DNA from: Treponema sp.
GTDB taxonomy: Bacteria > Spirochaetota > Spirochaetia > Treponematales > Treponemataceae
NCBI GenBank assembly: GCA_017469785.1
Contig: JAFUFU010000041.1
Span: 1-64,000, forward strand
Direction of reading: 5' to 3'
DNA length: 64,000 bases
Shown here piece by piece: positions 41,392-49,282 of this stretch. The translations under genes and the position numbers were made by a program. The notes beneath the pieces are model-generated. The model was not told the DNA's origin, did not search any database, and saw nothing but the letters and a program-made list of their open reading frames with translations. How positions within the stretch are numbered: the first letter of the stretch is position 1; every line of letters starts with the position of its first letter.

Positions 41392-42874
41392 ATCTGCTGT
41401 TCTCCTCGCCGACAGCTTTTTCAACCGCGTGATACGCTCCGTTATAAATGCCGGCTTTTTTATTAGCAATAATCGCATGATTCATCATTTCAAGCAAGTC
41501 GGGATATTCAATGAACTGGCAGAGCATGTTTTCGGCATACTCAAGGCTTGGACATTCGGGAGTTCCGTCGCCAACCTCTGCGGCTCTGATTGCCCCCCAG
41601 CACTCGTGTCCGCCAACATGCTGAATCATCAGTTTCGGAACCGGATAGAAGGCAAGCTCGCTGGGCTTTGTGATGAGACAGTCACAGGACCGGATAAGCA
41701 GGTTAGTGGCGTAGACGGCGGCAAAAATGTCCTTATGGCAGAAAACGTGGATTCCGAAGGATTCTTCGCCGACACAGCCGTTGTCATTCAAGGCGTTTTC
41801 CGCAAAATTCCGGGTGTAATTCCAGTCGTGGAAGTGAGTGAGCGAAATATCCTCAATTCCCGGAATCTTCGACTTGAACATATTCCACACGTTTTCGTAA
41901 TCGCCGATATTCAGGTAGAGAGCGGCCTTCTTTGACTTGATGTAAGGAATGAGAGTCCTGATGAGAGAGGCAAAATAGTCTCCCTGGGCGCCGGCACCGC
42001 CAATCGTCAGAAGGAAGCGGAGGGGTTTTCTGCCAGAAATGCGGTCAAGACGTTTTTTGCAGTCAGACTCGATGTTGCTAACCATTTCATCGTCCATGTA
42101 GTGACCGGCATAGCAGATGTCCTTTTCGCCCATGGGACTGAGGATTTTCTCGCCGTCAAAGCCCTTTAAAGTTCTGTAAGAAAGATAAGAAGACGGAGTC
42201 TGCACCAGATGAAGGGCACCCTCGCTCAAATGCAAGCCCATGGCCCAGTTGTCGGGAATTGCGTTCACCACGGATTTGAAGCCCGCATGAACGGCAGCCT
42301 GACTGGGCCAGACATGAGTGGCAATATAGGGTGTTTCCCGAGGAAGGTCGTGAAGAACCGGCGTCATCAGCTCGGCTGTTTTCTGGTCTCCTGCATTGTA
42401 GGTGAGTTTTTTGAAGCCCTCGGTGTTAAGGGGATCCCAAACCAATTTATTGAAGAGTTTTGATTTCTGTGAAAGACGGCTGGCCATGGAATACAATTTA
42501 TTCTGATAGGCGATGATTTTCGTGCCGGTCGTTTCCGGGAAAGAATTCAAGTCCAGCCAGAGCGGCGTGTAACCAAGAGCGTGAGCCGCGCTTGCCATTG
42601 CCATGGAGATTCTGTAGTGGCCGAATCCCATGCGGATATTTCCGATTATGATTGATTTTTCAGGCAAGGCTCCCATAGGCTCTTTTGAAAGCACAAGGAC
42701 TTTTGCCCCGAAAGCCGGAGTCAGCACATCGTTGTCCACGGCGGCAAGATGATAAGGAGTATTCCTGTCATCGCCGAACTTTTTGAGGAATTTCTTCTGC
42801 TGTGCCGCCGCTTTTTTCAGCGTTTTTCTGTCGATTACATTTCCAAAAATTACCGATGACTTGTCCATTTTCAT
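41372..42874 (-). CDS. GT-B-fold glycosyltransferase-like protein (MGDG-synthase-like)
   Basis: A 500-residue protein. IIGNIRMGFGHYRISMAMASAAHALGY near residues 75-101 resembles the GxGH motif of family-28/MGDG-synthase enzymes. The C-terminal half has LRFLLTIGGAGAQGDYFASLI, IGDYENVWNMF and CLITKPSELAFYPVPKLMI, as in nucleotide-sugar-binding domains. The acceptor is unknown. Lying between the alpha-galactosidase and TetR genes, it may make or remodel a galactosylated lipid or glycan. It might equally be a non-transferase member of the fold. Confidence 0.65.
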   Translation of the reverse strand: MKMDKSSVIFGNVIDRKTLKKAAAQQKKFLKKFGDDRNTPYHLAAVDNDVLTPAFGAKVLVLSKEPMGALPEKSIIIGNIRMGFGHYRISMAMASAAHALGYTPLWLDLNSFPETTGTKIIAYQNKLYSMASRLSQKSKLFNKLVWDPLNTEGFKKLTYNAGDQKTAELMTPVLHDLPRETPYIATHVWPSQAAVHAGFKSVVNAIPDNWAMGLHLSEGALHLVQTPSSYLSYRTLKGFDGEKILSPMGEKDICYAGHYMDDEMVSNIESDCKKRLDRISGRKPLRFLLTIGGAGAQGDYFASLIRTLIPYIKSKKAALYLNIGDYENVWNMFKSKIPGIEDISLTHFHDWNYTRNFAENALNDNGCVGEESFGIHVFCHKDIFAAVYATNLLIRSCDCLITKPSELAFYPVPKLMIQHVGGHECWGAIRAAEVGDGTPECPSLEYAENMLCQFIEYPDLLEMMNHAIIANKKAGIYNGAYHAVEKAVGEENSRYEWPGR

Positions 42875-42888
42875 CTCCTTTCCACTTT

Positions 42889-44769
42889 TTATTTTGCTTC
42901 ATAAATCGAAATCGAGTGAGGCTCAAAAAGAAAGCCCTCTTTCATTCGCTCGGCATAATCCACAACAGCCTCAAGATTTTCCGGACGTACGCCGAATCTT
43001 GAAACCAGTTCAGTTCTTTCTATATAAATGGCTTTGTCACTCAAATTGATAAAGCCAATGTATTTCTGATTTTTCGAAAAGATGAAGTAGGATTCGGCAT
43101 TTCTGTTCTCCACGCCAAAGTCTTCGTCCTCAAAAATCTTGTAAAGGGCTTCGATTTTTCTGGTTAATCCGCCCTCTTTTTCAGCATCAAAATGCACCGG
43201 ATCATCCGAATGCATAATCTGGCTGGCAAAAAGATAATTCACCAGGGCTATCAGGATTTTTTCCTTGTCTGTCAGACTGATATTCTCGTAACGAAGGAAA
43301 ACCACGTCCGGGTCGTTGACGAAAATACCGTTATCCCAGAAAGCGTGCCCCAGCGTGTCCTGCATGTTCACGAATGCGCTGGGCCGTGACGGATAATTCG
43401 CCTTTTTCATCCAGGAAATATCCCAGGCCTCTTTGGTGTCAGTGCCGATTCGTGAAAGGGGGAAGGCTTTGAAACTGGCCTCAAAAGGCATTCCGCAGCC
43501 AAGGTAAGCCACCCGCTCGCCTTTTTTGTTCATCGTGCGTTTTGTAAGCACCTTCACTGCCCTGTCGTACCATTCGTAAGCAGAGCCGCCATTGGCAAAT
43601 TTGCCTTTAAGAAGCCCCGCAAAAAGGAAGTCCAGCTTAAGGTAGCGAAAGCCCCAGTCGTTCACGGCCTTGTCAATCAGCGAGCCAAGATGAGCAAGAA
43701 CATCGTCCCGGCTCAAGTCAAGGCAGAAGTAAGAGCCGGGCCAAGAAGGCTGCTCCTTTCCGAAGTTGGCTCCCCAAAGCGGATTGAAACCGGCCGCAAG
43801 AGGCTTTCCCTTTTCGTCACGCAAAATCCAGTCGCGGTGAGTACGGGCAAAGTTGCTGCGCAAATCCACGATGAAGGGGGCAATCCACAAGCCCGGAACA
43901 TAGCCTTTATCCGAAATGGAAGCCGCCAGTGCCGACATGCCCTCAGGAAAGCGGTCAGGGCGGGCATCCCAGTCCCCCAGTGAGATTTCCCAGCCGTCGT
44001 CTACCTGAAAGACACAGGGCTTTTGATTGTCAAGGAAGTGAGTCTTAATCAGATTTTCGGTCTGAGAAAGGCCAGCCAAATCCCCCTGAATCAACTCGTC
44101 GTTGATATTGGCATAGTGATTGTACCATGATTCCCAGCCGCCCACGGTGATTTTGCCTTTAAGCGGAGTGGAATTAAGGAAGCCCAGACTTCCGAAACGC
44201 CCGTTTTTATCAGCAGCGAAGAGTTTCTGCGTTTTTTCCCGCAATTCAAAGAAATCCGAGGCAGAAAAAAGCGCAAGCTCGGCGATTTTGTCGCCCTCAT
44301 GCCATTTTTTGCCGTCGCTGTACGCCGTACAGGTGATTTCCCGCTTTTTCCGGTCCACGTAGAAGCTAACCGGCGGAAGAAGGCCACCCACATTTCCTAC
44401 CGAAGCAAGAGCGAGATAGAGATTCTTTCCGTTCCAGTTCCAGCGGAGATACATGATGAAACTGCCCACAAGAAGTTTTTTTGAATGAAGCTTTTTAGGC
44501 AGCTTTCCAGGAAGGGTGAAATAATTTTTCCACTGGGGAACCACAGGAAAATATCTTTTCTGAAACTTTCCCGCGTCAATTTCGCCACCGAAAGCCCAGC
44601 CCTGCCAGCCAGAGCCGTAAAAGGCGAAGTCGTTGTCTTTGCAGAATTTTCTGTCTCCCTCGCCTTCAATTTGTCCGTCAATCAGGGAGTCAATCGAAAG
44701 AACCGTAAAAATCCTGTTTTCCTTGTCAGTGACTTCTTCACCATGATAGAAATATTCAGTACGCTCCAT
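42889..44769 (-). CDS. Alpha-galactosidase, glycoside hydrolase family 36
   Basis: A 626-residue protein with no signal peptide, so cytoplasmic. The GH36/GH-D barrel shows CVFQVDDGWEISLGDWDARPDRFPEGMSALA, PGLWIAPFIVD, RYLKLDFLFAG with the nucleophile Asp near 380, and RIGTDTKEAWD with a likely acid/base Asp near 444. The enzyme removes terminal alpha-galactose from melibiose or raffinose-type sugars. It lies 15 nt upstream of the GT-B-like gene and 31 nt downstream of the porin, in one operon. With the porin and GPH symporter it forms an uptake-and-cleavage system. Confidence 0.9.
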   Translation of the reverse strand: MERTEYFYHGEEVTDKENRIFTVLSIDSLIDGQIEGEGDRKFCKDNDFAFYGSGWQGWAFGGEIDAGKFQKRYFPVVPQWKNYFTLPGKLPKKLHSKKLLVGSFIMYLRWNWNGKNLYLALASVGNVGGLLPPVSFYVDRKKREITCTAYSDGKKWHEGDKIAELALFSASDFFELREKTQKLFAADKNGRFGSLGFLNSTPLKGKITVGGWESWYNHYANINDELIQGDLAGLSQTENLIKTHFLDNQKPCVFQVDDGWEISLGDWDARPDRFPEGMSALAASISDKGYVPGLWIAPFIVDLRSNFARTHRDWILRDEKGKPLAAGFNPLWGANFGKEQPSWPGSYFCLDLSRDDVLAHLGSLIDKAVNDWGFRYLKLDFLFAGLLKGKFANGGSAYEWYDRAVKVLTKRTMNKKGERVAYLGCGMPFEASFKAFPLSRIGTDTKEAWDISWMKKANYPSRPSAFVNMQDTLGHAFWDNGIFVNDPDVVFLRYENISLTDKEKILIALVNYLFASQIMHSDDPVHFDAEKEGGLTRKIEALYKIFEDEDFGVENRNAESYFIFSKNQKYIGFINLSDKAIYIERTELVSRFGVRPENLEAVVDYAERMKEGFLFEPHSISIYEAK

Positions 44770-44799
44770 GATTTTCCCCCTGATTTGTATTCGTTTGGA

Positions 44800-46698
44800 T
44801 TAGAAGAACATTTCTACGCCGATTGGCATGTAGAATCTGTTTGCTTTTCCATCGTAAGAAAGATCAACGATACCATTGACCGTTCCTTCCATTTTCTGAA
44901 TCGAGAAGTTTCCTGCGATACCAGCGAACATGAAGTTGTTGGCAGCGAAAGTCTTCTTTACATAGAGCTCAGCGGCGAACTTGTGCTGTGTCAGTTTCAA
45001 GTCTTCTACAGAAAGACCACTTTTCATTGAACCGTCAGCAGAAGCAGATGTGATATTATAGTTTCCAGAAAGACCGACGAAGAGATCCTGTTTTCCGAAA
45101 GGATTGACACAGACTTCAGTAAGGAAGTCAAAGCCAGCCATAAGGATGTCTGCTCCGTCACCCGCATTCATGTCAACAAGGTTGTAAGAATACTGGCTCA
45201 AGTTTGAAACGCCCTGTCCGCCCCAGACGTGACCTTTGTACATGATGAATCCTTTCTGAATCACACCCATTGTACCAAGGCATGAATACCAGTTGTAGAA
45301 TTTCTCCGGATCATAGTCACGCAAATCATTGTCAGTAACAATCGGAACCTTGAAACCGAGCTCGATAAGGTGAGCGTTCGGCGTTTTCTCCAAGTCGAGG
45401 GAAGGATCAAGGAAGCTTGTAGCTCCACCCATGCCGCCGAGCCAGTCAATGCCGAATTCCATGCGACCATAGTAGTCGTTCAAGCCGAAACCAGCCTCCC
45501 GGGCACTTTTATAGGTACTTACTGCATATCGGTAGTTATTCTCTGAAATCGAGTCGCCCCAGTACTGAGCCTTAATCTGGAACAGCCCCGGAAGAGTGTA
45601 ACCAACGCCAGCCTGAGCCGATCTCATGCCTTCGTAGAAACTGATTGCCTTGTCGCTGTCTGTGTCTGCAGCACTTTCGCTTCGTGTAGTTGTTCCGTCC
45701 GCATTTGTCGTAGTGATTCCAAGAGTTCCCGCAAGGTCAATCGCACCGTTTACATAGAAGCCTTTGAGAGGAGAATCCTCGTTTGCCTTCGCCGAGAGGA
45801 AGAGACCTGTGGCAGTCCAGATTTCCTGAAAAATATCGTCCTCTGATTTTACGTCGCTTGACTCGCGCTGACCGAAATCACCGATTGTGCCACGAAGTTC
45901 CTGCTCCCTCATTCGTCCGAAAGCAACTTTTGTCTGGAAGAGAGAATTGTCAAAAAGTCCCCAGATTTTTGCCTGGTCGCCGATTGCCACGGCGTATTTT
46001 CCGTCCTCATTGTAGTTCACGTCGTCAGTGTCTTCGTCTGAATCCCAGAGTTTGTGGACGAAAAGAGCGCGGGCATCAGCGTCAAGGTTAAAGTCGAAGC
46101 CAAAGTGCTGGTCAGGAGTGCGGCCGATAATCCAGAAGCCAACGCGGTTTCCGTAAGACCAGTCAGGCTCAAGCCCCATGTATCCGCGAGAGTTTGACTC
46201 ATCTTTTTCCTGAGCCTTGAGGGCTTTGATTATATAATTCCCAGCTACGAGATTTCCAAGTGTTTCTCCGTCTACAGTCTGCCCGTTCATCATAGCATTT
46301 ACCGCATTGTATGTCGCAACAGCCGTAGCATAATCTTCAAGATTACTTAAATCTTCTTTTAAGGATACTTCCTCCAACGTATACCCTGCAGCAGCAGCCG
46401 CCGCAGACACTGTAGCAAAATTTCCGCCTTCTTTCAAAGCATTAGCATACAAGGTTTCCGCACCAGTAGCCACTGCAGCATTTGCTACAACTGCATTTCC
46501 CGTCGCAGTCAAATCCGCCGTAATCTTCGTGCTCGTATTCTGACGTCCCACATTGAAAGTAGAGCGTCCCCAAGCGCCGAACGAAATGTCACCCACGCTT
46601 GTCTGCAAAGTGTGAGCCTTAAGGGTCTCGTGTGTCTCGGCAAAAGCCAAGCCAGCCGTAAGGGCAAGAGCCGAAGCAGCTGCGATAATTCTTTTCAT
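44800..46698 (-). CDS. Outer-membrane beta-barrel porin with alanine-rich insert
   Basis: A 632-residue protein with signal peptide MKRIIAAASALALTAGLAFA and barrel-like alternating strands that end in a C-terminal Phe (FYMPIGVEMFF), as outer-membrane proteins do. Landmarks are SVGDISFGAWGRSTFNVG and PDWSYGNRVGFWIIGRTPDQHFGFDFNLDADAR. Between the first strands, residues about 48-152 form a helical, Ala/Asn-rich segment (VVANAAVATGAETLYANALKEGGN, AAAAAAGYTLEEV). It is the first gene of the alpha-galactoside operon, so probably the outer-membrane entry for the sugar. AGGAGG precedes the ATG. Confidence 0.85.
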   Translation of the reverse strand: MKRIIAAASALALTAGLAFAETHETLKAHTLQTSVGDISFGAWGRSTFNVGRQNTSTKITADLTATGNAVVANAAVATGAETLYANALKEGGNFATVSAAAAAAGYTLEEVSLKEDLSNLEDYATAVATYNAVNAMMNGQTVDGETLGNLVAGNYIIKALKAQEKDESNSRGYMGLEPDWSYGNRVGFWIIGRTPDQHFGFDFNLDADARALFVHKLWDSDEDTDDVNYNEDGKYAVAIGDQAKIWGLFDNSLFQTKVAFGRMREQELRGTIGDFGQRESSDVKSEDDIFQEIWTATGLFLSAKANEDSPLKGFYVNGAIDLAGTLGITTTNADGTTTRSESAADTDSDKAISFYEGMRSAQAGVGYTLPGLFQIKAQYWGDSISENNYRYAVSTYKSAREAGFGLNDYYGRMEFGIDWLGGMGGATSFLDPSLDLEKTPNAHLIELGFKVPIVTDNDLRDYDPEKFYNWYSCLGTMGVIQKGFIMYKGHVWGGQGVSNLSQYSYNLVDMNAGDGADILMAGFDFLTEVCVNPFGKQDLFVGLSGNYNITSASADGSMKSGLSVEDLKLTQHKFAAELYVKKTFAANNFMFAGIAGNFSIQKMEGTVNGIVDLSYDGKANRFYMPIGVEMFF

Positions 46699-46744
46699 AT
46701 TTTCCTCCTTTTTGAATAACCTTTCAAAAGTTCTTTTGTTTTTC

Positions 46745-46761
46745 TGATAGTATCACTATCA
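46745..46761. promoter_or_regulatory. Operator O2 for the alpha-galactoside operon
   Basis: TGATAGTATCACTATCA, half-sites GATAGT/ACTATC around ATC, identical to O1. It lies downstream of the expected transcription start, where bound repressor would block elongation. It probably binds the TetR protein encoded at 40702-41391. Confidence 0.75.
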
Positions 46762-46776
46762 GTTCCTTTCAAAATT

Positions 46777-46805
46777 ATGATAGTATCACTATCACTTTCT
46801 GTCAA
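46777..46805 (-). promoter_or_regulatory. Promoter of the alpha-galactoside operon
   Basis: Minus strand TTGACA (46800-46805), 17-bp spacer, TATCAT (46777-46782). Operator O1 covers the spacer and -10 box. Confidence 0.85.
46778..46794. promoter_or_regulatory. Operator O1 for the alpha-galactoside operon
   Basis: The same 17-mer TGATAGTATCACTATCA, 33 bp from O2 (about three helical turns), overlapping the promoter -10 and spacer. Binding would exclude RNA polymerase. Confidence 0.8.
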
Positions 46806-46835
46806 TAAGAATTTTCATTTTTTTTCGTTTTCTGT

Positions 46836-46841
46836 TATAAT
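46836..46841 (+). promoter_or_regulatory. -10 box of a probable leaderless transcript (DUF763 gene)
   Basis: TATAAT followed by TTCCCC and ATG 46848. The expected start of transcription falls on or next to the ATG. The -35 region is not well conserved. Confidence 0.6.
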
Positions 46842-46847
46842 TTCCCC

Positions 46848-48071
46848 ATGCTCAAACGCTCTGGCTATGCCGATTTGCCCCTTCACACGGGCGTGGTTCC
46901 CAAGTGGCTCGCCGACAGGATGAAGCTTTTGGGAACGGAAATAATCGAAGCCCTGCTCATAAATTACGGAAAAAAGGAAGTTCTCACCCGCCTTTCAGAC
47001 CCCCTCTGGTTTCAGTCTCTGGGGGCGGTTTTGGGCATGGACTGGCATTCAAGCGGCATCACCACCAGCGTAATGTATGCCTTGAAGCGGGGAATCAACG
47101 AGCGGGCGCGGGAATTCGGCCTTTGTATTTGCGGCGGCAGGGGAAAATACTCGCGAAAGACGCCGGATGAGCTTTTGTATCTGGCAGATGCCACGGGCTT
47201 GGACGGAACTTCCCTCGTAAACGCAAGCCGGCTCACCGCAAAAGTTGACGGAAACGCAGTTCAGGACGGATTCCAGCTTTACATGCACAATTTTGTCCTG
47301 AGCGATCAGGGCGACTGGGTCGTAGTCCAGCAGGGAATGAACACTCTCACCCGCACCGCCCGCCGCTATCACTGGTCTTCGGAAAATCTCCGCTCCTTTG
47401 TTGAAGAGCCTCACTCAGGCGTTACTGGCGAAAATCAGGGAAAAATCTTAAATCTCACGGACTCGGCCGCCAAGGAAACACGGGGAAGCATTCTCTCCCT
47501 GACTCAGGAAAATCCCGACAAAATGATGAAGGAGATTGCGAAAATCTCAAATGAAGAATATGCGCTGACCTTTGAGCTGCATAATGACAGGAATTTAAAA
47601 ATGCCCGCTCATCACGATGTCCGCGCTGAAGATGTGGATTTAAAGCGACTGGGAAGCGTTCTTGCCACGGCCTACGAAAGCAACAATCAGGATTTTGAGA
47701 GCCTTTTGCTCACGCCGGGGCTTGGCCCCAGAACGCTGCAGAGCCTTACTTTGGTGAGCGAGGTGATTTACGGAACTCCAAGCCGCTTCACCGACCCTGC
47801 ACGATTCAGTTTTGCCCACGGAGGAAAGGACGGCCACCCCTTCCCTGTTCCGCTGAAAATCTACGACGAGTCAATCCGCGTCCTGGGCGACGCAATCGAA
47901 AAATCACGCTTGGGCTACAATGACAAAAGCGAGTGTATCCGCCGCCTCAACGCCACAGCCCGCCAAATCGAAGCCAACTGCTCGCCCCTGGCCGACTTTG
48001 AAGCCACAATCGCCCACGAAAAAGCCCACAGCAAAGAATGGGGCGGCAGAACCTGCATGGACGAGGTTTAA
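46848..48071 (+). CDS. DUF763 family protein
   Basis: A 407-residue protein matching DUF763 from the start: LKRSGYADLPLHTGVVPKWLADRMKLLGTEIIEALLINYGKKEVLTRLSDPLWFQSLGAVLGMDWHSSGITTSV, then GLCICGGRGKYSRKTPDEL, HNFVLSDQGDWVVVQQGMN and LLLTPGLGPRTLQSLTLVSEVIYG. The last of these has a helix-hairpin-helix flavour, suggesting nucleic-acid binding; the function is unknown. There is no Shine-Dalgarno, and a TATAAT sits six nt before ATG, so initiation is probably leaderless. It is divergent from the porin operon and shares its regulatory gap, but the operators are not positioned to control it clearly. Confidence 0.88.
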   Translation: MLKRSGYADLPLHTGVVPKWLADRMKLLGTEIIEALLINYGKKEVLTRLSDPLWFQSLGAVLGMDWHSSGITTSVMYALKRGINERAREFGLCICGGRGKYSRKTPDELLYLADATGLDGTSLVNASRLTAKVDGNAVQDGFQLYMHNFVLSDQGDWVVVQQGMNTLTRTARRYHWSSENLRSFVEEPHSGVTGENQGKILNLTDSAAKETRGSILSLTQENPDKMMKEIAKISNEEYALTFELHNDRNLKMPAHHDVRAEDVDLKRLGSVLATAYESNNQDFESLLLTPGLGPRTLQSLTLVSEVIYGTPSRFTDPARFSFAHGGKDGHPFPVPLKIYDESIRVLGDAIEKSRLGYNDKSECIRRLNATARQIEANCSPLADFEATIAHEKAHSKEWGGRTCMDEV

Positions 48072-48222
48072 ATTCCTCACAGAGCTAAGGAGTACACAGA
48101 GGTTATTTCCCGATAATATAAGGCTAATCTTCAGTCATATTTTTAGGCGTGACCGAGGTGTTTTATTTTCGTATAACCAAAGTACTCTCTGTGACCTCTG
48201 TGTCTCTGTGAGGAATTCTATT
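48071..48222. repeat. CACAGAG-type inverted repeat, copy 7
   Basis: AAATTCCTCACAGAGCTAAGGAGTACACAGAGG is on the left and ACTCTCTGTGACCTCTGTGTCTCTGTGAGGAATTCT on the right. It occupies the whole gap between the convergent DUF763 and sugar-isomerase genes, so probably also serves as their transcription end. The loop of about 80 nt holds no gene. Confidence 0.8.
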
Positions 48223-49051
48223 CCACAATGCTTCTTACGAATTTAAGAGAAGCAGGCACGTCCTTTACGCCCTCGAAAATAAGGTAAGCGTCCGGGCACT
48301 CTGCTTTAATCATAGGCAAAAAGTCCTTCCAGCCCATGATTCCCTGACCAAGCGGCGCGATTTCAAGCTCCTCGCCATTGACCACATAATCCTTTAAGTG
48401 GAAGCCGCAGATTTTTCCTTTAAAAAGCTTGAGGCAGGTCTCAAAAATCTTCGCCCTCTCCTCGTGATTTCCGATGTAAAGATAATTGTAAATATCCACG
48501 ATAAAGCGGAAATTCTCCTGACCGGGATCAATTTCATCGGCCAGGCGTTTCAGCATCTCCGGCTTGTACATACAGTGGCCCCATGCTCCCTCAAGAGCCA
48601 TGCAGACACCAGAGTCTTTGGCGACAGCCGGCATGGGAGCGAAAATCTTCTTGACTTCCTGAAAGGCCTCTTCCGTCTGATTTTTGGGATTGTAAGTCCA
48701 TTTGTCATCGTTGTAGCTGCCGGTCTCGCTGGCAACGAATCTCGCCCCGAATTCAGCGGCATGACGGAGATGGTCGGCATATTTTTCGGCTCCGGCCTTC
48801 ACTTTTTCCTTGTTTGAGTGAACGGGATTAAAATAAGCCCCTAAAAGAGGAATCTCAACCTTGTGCGAGTTAAAGCCAGTCCTGATTTCTGAAATCACTT
48901 CCGGCGTGAGAGTGCCCGGGTTTCCGTTCTGTCCCTCAACAGCCTTCGCAATCGCCAGCTGAACGCCGTCAAAGCCCCATTCATGAGCATTTTTTCCCAG
49001 CCAGTCAGCGCTTCCCTTTCCGATATCATGCGGTCGAATCAAAATCTTCAT
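48218..49051 (-). CDS. Sugar-phosphate isomerase/epimerase-like TIM-barrel protein
   Basis: About 277 residues from ATG 49051 (GGAG upstream). The AP-endonuclease-2-like xylose-isomerase fold is seen in KILIRPHDIGKGSADWLGKNAHEWGFDGVQLAI, ALEGAWGHCMYKPEML, RFIVDIYNYLYIGNHE and GFHLKDYVVNGEELEIAPLGQG. Acidic and His metal ligands (Glu, Asp, His) are in their expected places. Members interconvert keto- and aldoses or their phosphates; the substrate is unknown. It stands alone between the CACAGAG repeat and a gap of about 230 bp. Confidence 0.88.
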   Translation of the reverse strand: MKILIRPHDIGKGSADWLGKNAHEWGFDGVQLAIAKAVEGQNGNPGTLTPEVISEIRTGFNSHKVEIPLLGAYFNPVHSNKEKVKAGAEKYADHLRHAAEFGARFVASETGSYNDDKWTYNPKNQTEEAFQEVKKIFAPMPAVAKDSGVCMALEGAWGHCMYKPEMLKRLADEIDPGQENFRFIVDIYNYLYIGNHEERAKIFETCLKLFKGKICGFHLKDYVVNGEELEIAPLGQGIMGWKDFLPMIKAECPDAYLIFEGVKDVPASLKFVRSIVE

Positions 49052-49222
49052 GTTTTTCTCCAAAAATTACTGAGAAAAGATTAAATTATTTTCAGGGGCA
49101 AATCAACTGCCTGCGGCTGTTCCACCCTTCGCTAACGCTCATTGCTCCACTTAGTTCCGCAACTTCGGGGTTCCATAGCCGAGCCGCCATTTCTTCCAAT
49201 GAAAATTTTTCTTGCAGAAATA

Positions 49223-49251
49223 ATGACAAATGAAAAATCCTCGGTTATAAT
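49223..49251 (+). promoter_or_regulatory. Promoter of the C9-tract lipoprotein gene
   Basis: ATGACA (49223-49228), 17-bp spacer, TATAAT (49246-49251), 31 nt before ATG 49283, with AAAAAAGGAG as Shine-Dalgarno. The remaining gap from 49052 holds no gene I can support. Confidence 0.75.
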
Positions 49252-49282
49252 TTTAAAATAATATAAAAAAAGGAGTCGCGGT

